A stretch of 64,000 nucleotides of DNA from assembly GCF_030463535.1 (NCBI RefSeq), contig NC_132888.1, positions 711,461-775,460 of the forward strand, in the 5' to 3' direction. The notes under the pieces are model-generated. The model was not told where the DNA came from and searched no databases. It was given only the letters and a program-made list of their open reading frames with translations. Below are positions 10,741 through 22,640 of this stretch, piece by piece. Origin of the DNA: Salminus brasiliensis. Lineage: Eukaryota; Chordata; Actinopteri; Characiformes; Bryconidae. Each line of letters starts with the position of its first letter. Position 1 is the stretch's first letter. A program made the position numbers and the translations under genes.

Positions 10741-11690
10741 TGTTCTACTCCGCAGACTTCTACCACATTACTGTGGTGTGAGCGCCCTCTGCTGTCTGCA
10801 CTGTGAAGAAACACAGCATGGCCTCCAGTTTCAATCTAGTTGAAGCCTCTCCTTTTCTGGGAAGGCTTACATTAAACATTGGAACATTGCTGTGTGGATG
10901 ATTTGATTGAATCCAGCCGCAGGAGAGCATCACCGTATAGAAACGTGCTGAGCGAGGCCCAGGCAGTTGGAACAAAGTCCTCGGGCGGATGTTCCATCCC
11001 TATAATCACCTGTTAGCAGTTGGTGTGGCTGCAACACAAAACATAAGAGAAAAGGTGTCCACATACTTTTGGTCATGTATTGTAAATCCACCTATTTGTA
11101 CAGTAGCTTAGCTCCACCTATTTACACTAAAGGACTATTTCGAACTGGATTGCTTATGTATTTATTTTTATTCATTTATTTTATCTCTTTTCAAGGCACA
11201 AAACAGGGCAGCCACTCAGAACAGAGCTCATTTACATACCTCACTCTGAAACGGTAACAGTAACAGTGTGTTTAACAGTGTGAGGTTGGAATATTAACGC
11301 TGGCTGTTTCTGGCTCATAAAGGGACAGTGTAAAGACTGTTGAGTGTGTGAGTGTGTGTGTGTGTGTGTCCAGTAGGGGGCGTCCTGTGACTGAGGCGAG
11401 CTGCAGGCTGTGACCCCGTGCTGATGCCTCTGGAGTGATGGTGACTTGTTGATGTAGATTGTTCAGTGTTGTGAGAGAGAGATAATTCCCTTTAGCGACA
11501 GTTTAGCACGCTCCCCTCACCCGGCCATCAGCCCCGTCACGCTCTGCAGAGCTGAGCTCCACTTCCTTTTTCCTCTGTTTTGATCTTTTTGAGCGTTCAC
11601 GCCTGATCTCACCTCATACTCCTCTCCTCCTCTGTTCCCCCAATCAGAACCACATTACACTGTCAAACACACCCCGATCTACACCTCCAT
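10741..11690. other. Unassigned sequence with a MITE end
   Basis: No gene recognised. GGTGTCCACATACTTTTGGT at about 11055-11074 resembles a family M type terminus, and the upstream text (GGAACATTGCTGTGTGGATG) resembles the family body, so a degraded relative may occupy about 10850-11085. A short GT run lies near 11345-11370. Confidence 0.4.
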
Positions 11691-11706
11691 CATCCCTCCA
11701 TCAGTC

Positions 11707-11880
11707 CGAGAGAGAGAGAGAGAGAGGGGGGGGGGGGGGGGGGGGGGGGCAAAGAAAACAGCAAGAGGAAAAAATAGAGCAAAGAGGAAAAAATAGAGCG
11801 AGAGACAAAAGAAAGGAGCAGCCAGAGAGAGAGAGAGAGGAGAGAGAGGAGAGAGAGAGAGAGAGAGAGAAAGCGAGAGA

Positions 11881-11911
<31 letters not shown>

Positions 11912-11946
11912 GAGAGAGACAGAGACAGAGACTGAGAGAGAGAGAG

Positions 11947-11977
<31 letters not shown>

Positions 11978-12186
11978 AGGAAAAGAAGAAAAAAGATCCT
12001 GAGGAGAGAAATTGAGAGAGAGACAAAAGAAAGCAACAGAAGAAATAGAGAGAGAGAGAAGAGGAAAGAATATGAATATATATATATATATATAATTATA
12101 TAGCGAGAGAGATAGATTGAGCAAGGGGAGAGAGAGATAGATTGAGCAAGGGAGAGAGAGATAGATTGGGTAGGAAGAGAAAGAGG

Positions 12187-12230
<44 letters not shown>

Positions 12231-13060
12231 ACAAAAGATGTTATTGTTACTGGGTTAGATTAGTGAGAGAATATGAAGGAGAGAGAGGGTGAGAGTGGTG
12301 GAGAGAGAGTGGCAGAGAGAGAGAGGGTGAATGGAGAGAGTGGTGGAGAGAGGGGGGAGAATGGAGAGAAAGTGGTGGAGAGAGAGTGGTGGAGAGAGAG
12401 GGGTGGAGAGAGGGGGGAGAGAGGGGGGGAGAATGGAGAGAGAGAGAGTGGTGGAGAGAGAGTGGTGGAGAGAGAGTGGCAGAGAGGAGAGAGGGTGAAT
12501 GGAGAGAGAGTGGTGAGAGAGAGTGGTGGAGAGAGAGTGATGGAGAGAGAGTGTAGAGAGAGAGAGGGTGAATGGAGAGAGAGTGGTGGAGAGAGAGAGG
12601 GTGAATGGAGAGAGAGTGGTGGAGAGAGAGTGGCAGAGAGAGAGAGGGTGAATGGAGAGAGAGTGGTGGAGAGAGAGTGGTGGAGAGAGAGTGGTGGAGA
12701 GAGGGGGGAGAATGGAGAGAGAGAGAGAGTGGTGGAGAGAGAGTGGTGGCAAAAGAGTGGTGGAGAGAGGGGGGGAGAATGGAGAGAGAGAGAGTGGTGG
12801 AGAGAGAGTGGTGGCAAAAGAGTGGTGGAGAGAGGGGGGAGAATGGAGAGAGAGAGAGAGTGGTGGAGAGAGAGTGGTGGAGAGAGTGGTGGCGAAAGAG
12901 TGGTGGAGAGAGGGGGGAGAATGGAGAGAGAGTGGTGGAGAGAGAGTGGTGGAGAGAGGGGGGAGAATGGAGAGAGAGTGGTGGAGAGAGAGTGGTGGAG
13001 AGAGTGGTGGCGAAAGAGTGGTGGAGAGAGGGGGGAGAATGGAGTTGGTGAAGCTCTGAA
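11707..13060. repeat. Purine tract: GA-rich and GTGGTGGAGAGA minisatellite
   Basis: About 1.35 kb in which the plus strand is almost entirely A and G with scattered T. The first part (to about 12235) is GAGA microsatellite with a (G)n run near 11727-11749 and a short (TA)n patch near 12077-12093. The second part (12274-13050) is a tandem array built from GTGGTGGAGAGAGA, GGGGGGAGAATGGAGAGAGA and AGAGTGGTGGCAAAAGAG. Long open frames on both strands are artefacts of this composition. Confidence 0.9.
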
Positions 13061-13834
13061 GTGATCCATCATGTGAGCAGTGAGATCCGGGCGGTGGTGA
13101 GTTGGGGGATATTAAGGTAATGAAGTGCCGCTGATAACGGAGCACAGTGGGAGGAGTCTCAGAGTCCTGCAGCGTCAGCACTGATCACAGCAGCTCATCT
13201 TTAAAACGATGGTTTGACCAAATGTAGGCGGTCTGACGAAGGTCTGATCAGTAAACCTGCGTCTCCGTGAGGGGGTTCTTCAGTAGACTGGAGCTGGGGT
13301 TCAGACTCTGCAATAGATCAGTACTAGTCTTAGGACACTACTCAGTTCTGCTGGAAACTTAAGGGTTAAATCCCTCAGTGGTATCTGGGCAGATTCAGCT
13401 AAACCAGCTTTCCCATTAGTCGGGACCTCACTGGTAGAACTGAAGGCAGTCAGATTAACCAGCAACACAGTTGGGAACCAACCAATCACGCTCTGATTTA
13501 CAGTGGGTGGGGCTGTGTTACTGGTTCAAGGTACTTTGCCTCATGCGTGTTTGCCTCATAGCTCCAGTGCTCATAAATTGTGTGAAATTTCAGGATTTCA
13601 CAATAATTTCACATCAGCATTCGCTTCTACAGTCGCCACATGTTGAGTGTGCGGAGGTTTACAGCTTTAAACATGTCCATTTAAGCCCCACCTTCTTACC
13701 ACCACTATTGGTCTATGTGTACCCGCATCTACATCAATCATTGGTCAAACCACAGCTACATTCACTACATTAGACTCTTAGCTCCAGTGCTAATTGGTGG
13801 ATATAAGCTTCCATTATTTGTTAGCAGCATTAGT
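13061..13834. other. Unassigned sequence
   Basis: No gene recognised. From about 13543, and again at 13771-13830, there is a word of the form AGCTCCAGTGCTAATTGGTG, which recurs at 14400-14540. It seems to be a degenerate repeat of about 64 bp interrupted by the next feature. Confidence 0.4.
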
Positions 13835-14395
13835 CAAATCAAATTTATTTGTATAACTTTTTATCACAAAGCATCTTTACACAATCCAGTATTATTAGTT
13901 ATTAAAATGAGTAAAAGACAATAAATCTTGCTGGGTGATCATTTACTGGGAGAAGGTAAAGAGACAGAGTTAGTTCTGAGAGGATTTTATAGAGATCAGA
14001 GAATGTTGATCAGTATCAGAGTGTGTCTGACGACTTCGGCAGGTCTGACTATAACAGCCTAATTAAAAGGAGAGAGCCAGAAGGTAACACAGACACGGGA
14101 GCTCCCTGAAACACTAGCGTCCATCTGCTCCACCGTCCACAAACCTGAGTGATGGCGTGTAAGCAGCGAGACGACAGCTCCAGCATCTCAGTGTACTACA
14201 ATTCCCTGTGTCCTCGAACCCTGGACCTGTAGCCTTTATCTAAGAAATATTAATTACCAAAAGCTGAACTAAACAGATGAGTTTCAGCCTAGATTTAAAG
14301 ACTGAGACTGTGTCAGAGTCCCCAACATTATCTGGAAGGTTATTCCAATAAGAAAAGGCTCCTCCCCCTGCTGAGGGTTTCAGAGATTTGGGAAG
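13835..14395 (+). repeat. Dispersed repeat, AAATTTATTTGTATAAC-type 5' end
   Basis: Begins with a CAAATCAAATTTATTTGTAT motif followed by ATCACAAAGCATCTTTACAC. Similar heads occur at 43430 and 53952, which supports a common dispersed family. It also carries GAGTCCCCAACATTATCTGG and ACTCCTCCCCC-like words. No reading frame was identified. It splits the 64-bp repeat on either side, so it is probably an insertion. Confidence 0.45.
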
Positions 14396-14545
14396 GACTT
14401 AGCTCAAGTGCTAATTGGTGGGGTATAATATTCCATTATTTGTTAACCCTATTAGCCTTGTCGCTCCAGTGCTAATTGGTGGGGTATAAGTCTACATTAC
14501 CTGTAAGCCACAATAGCCACAATAACTGCTCCAGTGCTAAACTAA
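14396..14545. repeat. About 64-bp tandem repeat, AGTGCTAATTGGTGGGGTAT
   Basis: Two to three head-to-tail copies, each starting GCTCCAGTGCTAATTGGTGG and ending in a TGTTAGCC- or TGTAAGCC-like word. A further copy lies at 13771-13830 on the other side of the 13835-14395 insertion. Confidence 0.65.
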
Positions 14546-15724
14546 AGAAGCAATTTTCAGACACTGAGCATGTCTTGACTTTCGCTTTAAGGCATTTAGC
14601 CCCTCACTGGGTTACGTCCCCTATATATCAGCAAGGTCGCACAGCCATTGAGAGAGCAAGAGCTCCGGGCGCTGATTCTGACAGCTCCGCTGGGCTTCAT
14701 TTGCACAGTAATGAGTGAATTTAATGGTGTTGTCACTTGCTGATGGGCGTGTCCAGGTCTTTCCGTGAGGTTTCCATAGTTACACACCAGGATAAAGGTA
14801 TGGAAAAAGCTGTATTTCTATGGAGATGCAACATAAACATGCAGGAGGAGTTTACCTGCACAGCTGACTGACTTCATTGGGTATTTGTTTGTGACCACAT
14901 GAAACTCTTTGATGGGGTTCTCTTTGATGGGATTTCTTTTTGATGGGGTTCTCTTTGATGGGGTTCTCTTTGATTGTTCTCTTTAATAAGAGATACATTC
15001 CAGCATTGTAATGAATCCAAGACATACTCTGCAACACCATGTTTTAATACTGAACTCTAAACTGAAAGGGGGTCTTTTACTGGTACTGACAGTGGAACCC
15101 CCTTTTGGCTTTTAAATGCTTTAGAAAAGAAAGCCCTTTGCTTTGCTGTGGTCATGTTAAGTACCTGGTGTTATTAGCTATTTTTCTTTAGTTTTCAAAG
15201 AAAACTCAATAACTAAAAGTTTGGGAGAAGGATCACGCCCCAACTCCTCTTCATTCCTATGCGCTATATAGCTGCTCATCTCCCCTCTCCTTCTTGTGAT
15301 GCACCCCTGCTTCTCCGGATGGCCAAATTGTTTTCATCATCTGACGGCAAGGAGGGGTCTGGCTTCGGGTTCCATCAGCTCGAAGCCCCCCAGAACTCCA
15401 GCCCAAATTCCTCGAGTTCCCATCCTTCCTTCAGTCAAGCGTGGTCTGCATTTCCTGAAATGAAGCTTAAACAACATCAAATAATATCCTGCACAGTTAT
15501 TTGGCTGCATGTTTCGCATCTCATCAAGGGAAGACTCCTATGAAAGCAGAGAGTCTTTAAAGCAGGGGTGGTAACTCCGGTCCTGGAGGGCTGGATGCTC
15601 AACCATACCTGATTTATCTGACCTGTTCATTTCTGGGTTTAGTCGGCGTGTTACAGCAGGGAGATCGGCTTTAGAGCAACATTCTGTAGTGATCTTACCC
15701 TAAAATAACAGCTTCAGAAACTGT
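14546..15724. other. Unassigned sequence
   Basis: No gene recognised. A short direct repeat of TTTGATGGGGTTCTC (four related copies) occupies about 14908-14975. The open frames here are short and match nothing I know. Confidence 0.4.
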
Positions 15725-16273
15725 CTTCTCTATAATTGAACTTGGCTCCTGATCCACATCCTTATTGAATCCGTCTGTCCTCTTATTTACTGCTAGCGAA
15801 GCACCTGCAGCAGGATTAGCGCATGACGTGTCTGAGGAGTCCGGCATCCCTCAGCTTTAATTAAAGAGTCCAGAAGAATCTGCACAACGTGATCCATGAC
15901 GATCAGGAAATCGAGATGGAGCATCTTTCAGACCTTAAAGCATCACTCTGTATCAGCTCCACCTTAAACCATCACCCTGTATCAGCTCCATCTTAAAGCA
16001 TCACTCTGTATCAGCTCCACCTTAAACCAGCAGCTTCAGGACCATGCTGATGCTCCACTGACTGGAACAGGGAGAAGGGCGTCTCAGCCATTCCCACTCC
16101 GGGCCGGAGCGCTGCTGCTGCTACTGCACTATGGAGGTTTGGTGGTGGAGCTGCAGGAGGAGAACCTCTCTCCAGAACTGCTGTGTAACGCTGCAGAACC
16201 CATAGAGTCATATTAGTGTAGAATCCTGTAGTGTTACTCTACCACCTCCACCCACATGCTGCTCCACCTTCAG
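15725..16273. repeat. Dispersed module D2, copy 1
   Basis: About 550 bp that closely matches 32184-32725 over its whole length. Both begin TTCTCTATAATTGAACTTGG, contain GCGAAGCACCTGCAGCAGGA and AAATCGAGATGGAGCATCTT, carry tandem CACTCTGTATCAGCTCCA units, and end CATGCTGCTCCACCTTCAG. Copy 1 carries small indels relative to copy 2 in both directions. Class unknown; no intact frame. Confidence 0.75.
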
Positions 16274-16419
16274 ATCAAGCTTCAGCAGCTCTCACACTGT
16301 CCAGAAATGCACGTGTACAGTGTGTCCTTTAGGCTTAAAGCTTGAAATACTTCTCAGCTGTAATGGGAGCCCAAGTGCAATAAATCCTAGTTCTTGCACA
16401 ATGCTGTTTTTAACTTGGC

Positions 16420-16697
16420 AGATCATTAAAATGGTGGAGGGATACATGCTGCAGTGCGGCTACAGAAAGTAGTCCCTAAATAAAACTGGATTAGTTGAGA
16501 TTCTCCACTATTTTACCACCATCTTCATCATCATCAGAAGACTTGTATAGCTTTACTGGGTTTGGATAGGGAATAAATTATGGGCTGTATCTGTGTTGTA
16601 GTCATGGCAACCGACACCTGCTTCCATTCACCACCACTGTAAAGAAATCAGAGTGGGTCAGTTTCTCTACAATGAGGCACAATTTCACACCAGACCT
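16420..16697. repeat. Dispersed module D1, copy 2
   Basis: Second copy of the 5316-5615 module, lying 147 bp from module D2 copy 1. It has a shorter CATCATC tract and several substitutions. Confidence 0.65.
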
Positions 16698-17860
16698 GAT
16701 CTGAATCTGAGTCTGTTTACATCTCGGTTGTGTCTGTGGATTGAATTATGGATCTATTCCATGATTACTTTGGGTTACAGCTTTAATCAACTGTAAATGT
16801 AACTGGGAAATCAGCTCGTATAATACGAGTATGACATGAAGGCCTCTGTTTGCCTCTCTGCAAACAGCATCATCATAAATAATCATTCAATTGCATGCGC
16901 TGCCTCACCTCAGACTCAGAGACAGTCTTCTCAGAGTGAGTTCTGTCTGAAAGCGGACAAGTTTTTGCTTGTTGTATCTGACCTTCCTCCTCTTTGAAGG
17001 TTATCTGGCCTCCCGCCTCAAGCCGAGTGTTTGGCACACACACACTCACCCATGGCCTGCAGGGTTAGAAAGCCATCTAAACCCCAATCTCCTGCCCTTT
17101 GCCAGTGAGGACACTCCCGCTCCCACTACTGCTTCCAAAAATGCTAAATAAGGCTAAGAGTGAAAAGCCAACGTCACCAGACCAGTTGGCACCATGTTAT
17201 GGTTCTCCTTTACCTGCTTAGCCTGTGCTAATCTGGATTGCTTGAATATTAGACGGAGGTAAAGTGAAGAGGGGAATTGTTGTGCTATTACACACAACAA
17301 AGCAGTGGCTGCAGGTGCGTAAACACAACTCCTGAATTTAAATGGTGTAAAAGAATTGCTCACAGACTGAAAAACATGGAGCACACATAGAAAACAATAG
17401 ACTTCCAGCGATGGGAACAAAACCCAGACACACACTGAGCAAACACTCCAGCCTCCAGCCATCATCACACTGTGACTTCACCCCTTTTAGAAGACCCAAA
17501 CCAATGACTGTAGAAAAACATCAGTGCTGGAGACGCTGGAGATGGAAAGACAGTTTAGAGGAGGAAGATGAGATGGAAAATGGGCGGAGCTACACATTAT
17601 ATTGCAACCAGCCAGCAGAGGCACTAGACCTGTTCACTTTTGAGAGATGTTGCGTTTTTCATGGTTTCTACAAGTCACTGCCTTAACCAGTTGTTCTCAC
17701 CTGCATTGATGAAAAAAAATACATGACAGCCAATCAGCACTTGGAAGCTCTGTTCACCCCATACAATAGGGACCAGCCTTTTGTGGGTATAATGGGAGGA
17801 ACAGAAAGAGACAAGGCTCCAGGCTCTAATGGTACTTCTGCTCTCAGTTGCTGCTTCAAG
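16698..17860. other. Unassigned sequence
   Basis: No exon, repeat array or transposon end could be recognised. Short open frames are present on both strands but have no supporting motif. Confidence 0.4.
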
Positions 17861-18110
17861 TCTGGGTCTGATTCCAGCCAACATGCTCATGAGGGGCTCA
17901 CAAGTGTCTTCCCAAGTGGGTCTCATATTTACAGCCCACCATAATCTCACATGGGTCCCATCTAGGCCTCATGTGCAGTGTACAACCCAGATGGGGTGCA
18001 TGCCTAACCCCTCCTGGTCCCATCACTGACCCTGGTTGGGTATCCATATGTGGGCCCAACATAAAACCCAGCCCCCACATGGACATGTCAGCTGGGATAT
18101 GAGTGTGAAT
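17861..18110. repeat. Dispersed CATGTGGGCCC-type repeat
   Basis: A loose series of related words (CAAGTGGGTCTCATATTTAC, CACATGGGTCCCATCTAGGC, CAGATGGGGTGCATGC, ATATGTGGGCCCAACATAAA, CCCCACATGG) at intervals of 20-50 bp. This looks like a degenerate tandem repeat. No coding function. Confidence 0.5.
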
Positions 18111-18269
18111 AACCTTTTAAAACATTTTTTTCATGTTTAAAAAATGTTCTTCTATGCCAGCACTCAAAGACTCTTTTGTTTTTAAGATTAAAGTACTTCT
18201 AAAAATGCTAACAGTGCTAATGATGATGAATGTAGCTTTAGTCCACTTGGTATTCCACTATGTCATTCA

Positions 18270-18420
18270 GGGTGGTTTCCATGATGTTGCTTAGTCAGGG
18301 TGTTGCTAGGTGGTTGCTAGACAGTTGGTATCACGTCCCAGGTGGTTGCTATGGGTTCTCAGATGGTTGCTCAGGTGCTTGCACTTGTTTCCAGGTGCTT
18401 GCATGTTGATAGTTGGGTGT
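18270..18420. repeat. GTTGCTAGGTGGTTGCT repeat, locus 1
   Basis: Tandem-like words (GGTGTTGCTAGGTGGTTGCT, CAGGTGGTTGCTATGGG) that on the other strand read AGCAACCACCTAGCAAC. The same motif forms arrays at 29.88-30.53, 38.79-39.01, 46.57-46.76 and 47.73-47.96 kb. Confidence 0.65.
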
Positions 18421-19593
18421 TACAGGTGTATCTGTGTCATCGTTACATTTGAATGGTGCTAAAAACCTTGGCACCTCAGTCACTCCTATGGGGAAAAAAA
18501 ATAAAAGAAAATCTGTTGCTATGTGGAAACCATGGGTCTGATCTAAAGGTGCATACAAGCCTAAATCACACACAATCAGACTGACCAATCTGGAGTTGGA
18601 ACAATGGTGATATCTGGACCAGGACAGGATGAGTTAGGCAGTGAAAAGCCGGCAGAAAAATAGGAATAAAATAAAATCACAGCATGAAGCTACATGAATG
18701 ACCTTTTACTGCCATTAGCATTGCCAGGTTTCTCAGCATTGCTAGCACTTTATACAGCTATAATATAAAAATCGAGCACCTGAAGGAATTGTGATAATTA
18801 ATGATTTTTAAAACATATATGGTCATGCTAACTGCTTCCTAATAGCGCTTAGTCATTATGAGGCACATTAGCATTTTTTGGGGTGAAGTGCCCTTTGCTA
18901 ATGACATTTCAGCCCCCTGTTGTTGCCTCGTCTGAGCTGAAGTTGGTCTGACCCTGCAAATTCTGTAGAAAATAAAATCTTCTCAGAAATATCTTTAGAA
19001 AATGAATAATTAATAACGGTACCCATTATCGTTCATCCATTTAGCCACATTAGCATTTTGCTCCTTTGACATCCAGTATTCAGGAAGTCATTACCTGAAG
19101 TTTGGGTAGTTCACGCTGAGTCAGGAGTGTTTTTCCATCAGAGAGCTCCATCAGAGCACAGCAGGCCAGATGCAGAGCACACCTGTCCACCACAGCAAAC
19201 CTGAGCAGCACAACAACCCCTCCAGTGCCCTTCGCCAGTCAGGACACCTCTGATCCTCCGTGCCTCTTCACTGAAGCTGAAGTGGACATGCTGTTGGATG
19301 TTAAAGGAATGTCAAACATGCTAACATGCCTAACAATATGCTAACGTGGCTGACAGTTAGCGAGTTAGCATGATCATGGGCCATGAAACTTATCACCTTG
19401 CACTGCTAGCATGTCATAAAAAATTTAATTAGTAAAATCATTGCATGTTTACATTTAACCAAAGAGAGAAATAAACATTTCTGAAATTATGTTTAGAGAT
19501 CATGGATACATTTCAAAGAAATACATATTGTATATAGCTATTTTAAATGGTCATGCAAACTAGATCCAATTAATACTTGTTCATGTCATGTTG

Positions 19594-19634
<41 letters not shown>

Positions 19635-20012
19635 GTTATTATGATAAGGGGAACCTTTCCATTTTTAAAGTGATAGTATGATTAACAGCAACCACAAACA
19701 AACATTTCCAAATTAAAGGTCCTCAGTGAGAAAGTGATGAAGTTTTCAAAACAGAAAGAAGATTTTGAATAAAAGAGAAAATAGACTTGCATATTTGAAA
19801 GTGGTTAATTTTATACTTTCATATTTTCATAAACATTGAGTATCTGAAGGTCTGAAGGATGGGAAGTTGCGCAATAATTAGTTAAGTAACCATTCTAACA
19901 ATGTGGCTTCAATTAACATGTATTAATTGTTGTTGTTGTTGTTATTGTTGTTATTATTATTAATAATAATAATAATAACAAAGTTGTTAGTATTAGCAAA
20001 GAAAAGCCAGAG
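18421..20012. other. Unassigned A+T-rich sequence
   Basis: No gene recognised. Contains a (TTA)n run at about 19597-19640 and a (TTG/TTA/AAT)n compound tract at about 19928-19978. GCTAACATGC- and TAGCATTT-type words recur between 18.7 and 19.4 kb without a fixed period. Confidence 0.4.
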
Positions 20013-20017
20013 ATGTC

Positions 20018-20733
20018 TGTAAGGCACTCGGTATCGCTGCCCACAGGCCCAATTAAGGACTTCCTGTTTGTTTGAGTTGATTCGTGTTCATTAGTGTGTT
20101 CGGTTCACGTTCTTTTGTGTTAATTTATGGTTCATGTGTTTCACCTGGGACTGGGGGTACTTAAGGAGCCTCAATACTGTTGTTCTCTGCTGAGAATTGA
20201 ACCGTATGGACATCCCTGAGGTTTCTCTCATGGTCCGGTGTGTTTAGGTCAGCTCCGGTGCTTTACCCACGTTCAAAAGTAAGTCTCTCTCTCTCGTATC
20301 CTGTCCGGACTACTCAGGTTACCCACGTCCAAGCAAGGCGACCCGCGCTCACGGCGGCATGCTGCGTATTCAGGTTAGGTCGTTTGGTCTACTGCTGGTT
20401 CCCCAGCTCCCCCTCTCTAGTTATTAGAGCACAGCTCTCCCCTTGTTTAGCTTTAGTCTCCCCATGCCCGTGCCCAGGCTCTGCCTGTTGGTTTAGGTTC
20501 AGGTTCCCTCTTTGCTTTTCCCCTGTGTAGCTCATTAACGTCTGCTCAGCTCCCGGCTCCTCCCAGTCCCAGGTTTGTTGTGTTCGCCATTTTTGTTGTC
20601 ACGTTCTGTTTGCTGCTCATGTTTTTGCACCCCTTGTGTTTAAGCTGCTTTTGTTAAATAAACCCTCTTGCTTTGTATCCATCTCTGTGATTGTTCATCC
20701 CTCTTGGTCTGGCCGTACACCATGACCATGACA
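20018..20733 (+). mobile_element. Solo LTR, family L2, copy 1 (TSD ATGTC)
   Basis: Starts TGTAAGGCACTCGG and ends GACCATGACA (TG...CA), flanked on both sides by the 5-bp duplication ATGTC (20013-20017 and 20734-20738). This is the hallmark of an LTR left after recombination. It contains a TATA-like ACTTAAGG region, a poly(A) hexamer AATAAA near 20657-20662, and the family words CCACAGGCCCAATTAAGGAC and TCATCCCTCTTGGTCTGG. Related copies lie at 40870-41394 and, inverted, at 50160-51162. No internal retroelement genes were found. Confidence 0.85.
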
Positions 20734-20738
20734 ATGTC

Positions 20739-21667
20739 CAGTTAGCATGACAACACAATCTCTAATATCTTTTATCAAATTTCTTGTTAGCTTATTGCAA
20801 ATTGAATTTACATAAAGTACAATAATTCTACATTTACCTGTGTAGCATTCAGCAGAAGATTTTTATTGATTTCTTTATTTGTTTAAATGACCTGGAGTAA
20901 GTTAAGAGAGGTGTGTTTGGGTGAATACTGACAGCTGGTGTTTGCTCGAGTGAACAGCTGAAGGCTGAGGAAGACTGAAGGTGATTTTCACCTTTAACCT
21001 CCAGGTAGGAACTAGGTTGGATGTTTCGGGGGCTCGTTTTGGGGAAGCCTAAACCTGGACTTTGTAAGTGTTTATTTTGTAGGTAGATCAAGCTTCAGTT
21101 TTCAGAGAGGAGCCCGAGGTGGGTTTAGAAAAGGCCTTTCAGACTTTTGTTGATGGCGTGTATTTGCGTGTCTGTCTCCACATTCTGCAGCTTTGCGAAC
21201 GCTCCACAATCTGTCTGGCTCAGCGCTCCACACAGCAGTTGCGCTCTGACGTGCTTTAAGCATCGATGAGCTGATTCCTGCATTTCCATACCGTGCCGGA
21301 GCCACTGGGGTTTCAGTGAGCATGCAAATCCTCTCCATTGTCCTACTAGTAGTCTTTTGTTTGGCCATTCATTTTCCACTCGCGTTAGTTCACCTGGACG
21401 TCTTCCAGCCCATAATCCGTCAAGATCCTTCAGTGTGATGCATCGCCGGCTGCAGGCTGGAGGAGAAGGGAGCTTCTATTTGTTCTGATTAGATGCTGAG
21501 TTTATTTAGGCTGCACACGGCTCCACCCTTCCCTTTTCCACGGCTCGTTTCAGAACATCTGGCACCAGAAAGCTTTCCTTTTATAGTTAGTTTATAGTCA
21601 GTGCTTCAAATTGGCACCAACAGGACTGAACTGACTCTGACTCGCCCTGAAATGATTCACGACTTTA
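20739..21667. other. Unassigned sequence
   Basis: No gene or known repeat recognised. Minus-strand open frames at 20849-21091 and 21102-21379 overlap in several frames and carry no recognisable motif. Confidence 0.4.
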
Positions 21668-21895
21668 CTTACATTTACAGCATTTAGCTGAGGCTCTTCT
21701 CCAGAGCGACTTACAAGGTTACTGGTATTACAGAGGTGAGACAGTGTGGTGTTAGGAGTCTTGCCCAAGGACTCTTATTAATGTAGTGCAGCACAGTCAC
21801 CCAGACCGGGAATCGAACCCCAGTCTCCCACATAGTGTGGTAGCCCACTGGCAGGTTGTGGTGTTACTTGTTGCACAACACCAACCACACTGGGA
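21668..21895 (-). mobile_element. tRNA-derived SINE, family S2, copy 1
   Basis: On the minus strand the Pol III B box GGTTCGATTCC lies at 21809-21819. The element ends in a fish SINE-like tail (CTTGTAAGTCGCTCTGGAGA, then CTAAATGCTGTAAATGTAA). It matches the copy at 30166-30372 on the plus strand, although the head is diverged. Confidence 0.75.
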
Positions 21896-21960
21896 CTCAA
21901 GATTTACCAAATAGCCTGAGAAAATAACTGAAAAGGCTCCTATTAAAAAAGGACTGGCTG

Positions 21961-22640
21961 AATGGGCGGGGCTAAACTGGGGCAGGCTGAATGGGGTGGT
22001 GCAAAACTGATGCAGGCTGAATGGGGCGGGGCAAAACTGATGCAGGCTGAATGGGGTGGGGCAAAACTGATGCAGGCTGCATGGGGCGGGGCAAAACTGA
22101 TGCAGGCTGAATGGGGTGGGGCAAAACTGATGCAGGCTGCATGGGGCGGGGCAAAACTGATGCAGGCTGAATGGGGTGGGGCAAAACTGATGCAGGCTGC
22201 ATGGGGCGGGGCAAAACTGATGCAGGCTGAATGGGGTGGGGCAAAACTGATGCAGGCTGAATGGGGCGGTGCAAAACTGATGCAGGCTGAATGGGGTGGG
22301 GCAAAACTGATGCAGGCTGCATGGGGCGGGGCAAAACTGATGCAGGCTGAATGGGGTGGGGCAAAACTGATGCAGGCTGCATGGGGCGGGGCAAAACTGA
22401 TGCAGGCTGAATGGGGCGGGGCAAAACTGATGCAGGCTGAATGGGGTGGGGCAAAACTGATGCAGGCTGCATGGGGCGGTGCAAAACTGATGCAGGCTGC
22501 ATGGGGCGGGGCAAAACTGATGCAGGCTGAATGGGGCGGGGCAAAACTGATGCAGGCTGCATGGGGCGGGGCAAAACTGATGCAGGCTGAATGGGGCGGG
22601 GCAAAACTGATGCAGGCTGAATGGGTGGGGCTAAACTGAA
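21961..22640. repeat. 30-bp minisatellite, about 22 units in 60-bp dimers
   Basis: Unit ATGGGGCGGGGCAAAACTGA followed by TGCAGGCTG(A/C). Neighbouring units alternate CGGG/TGGG and TGA/TGC over long stretches, giving a 60-bp higher-order repeat. Since 30 is a multiple of three and the unit lacks stops in some frames, both strands show long open frames (a 10-residue repeat MQAEWGGAKL on plus). There is no promoter or codon evidence for a protein. Confidence 0.95.

Noticed and set aside
12255..13181. Open frames of up to 308 residues rich in Ser/Leu/Pro (minus) or Glu/Arg/Gly (plus)
   Set aside because: They are translations of the purine minisatellite and occur in several frames on both strands.
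17154..17468. 104-residue minus-strand frame with hydrophobic segments
   Set aside because: No recognisable family, no splice context, and overlapping open frames on the other strand; not enough evidence for a gene.
21962..22639. 225-residue plus-strand open frame of 10-residue repeats, and its 210-residue minus-strand partner
   Set aside because: Both come from one 30-bp tandem repeat without stops in several frames; no promoter, splice or family evidence supports either.
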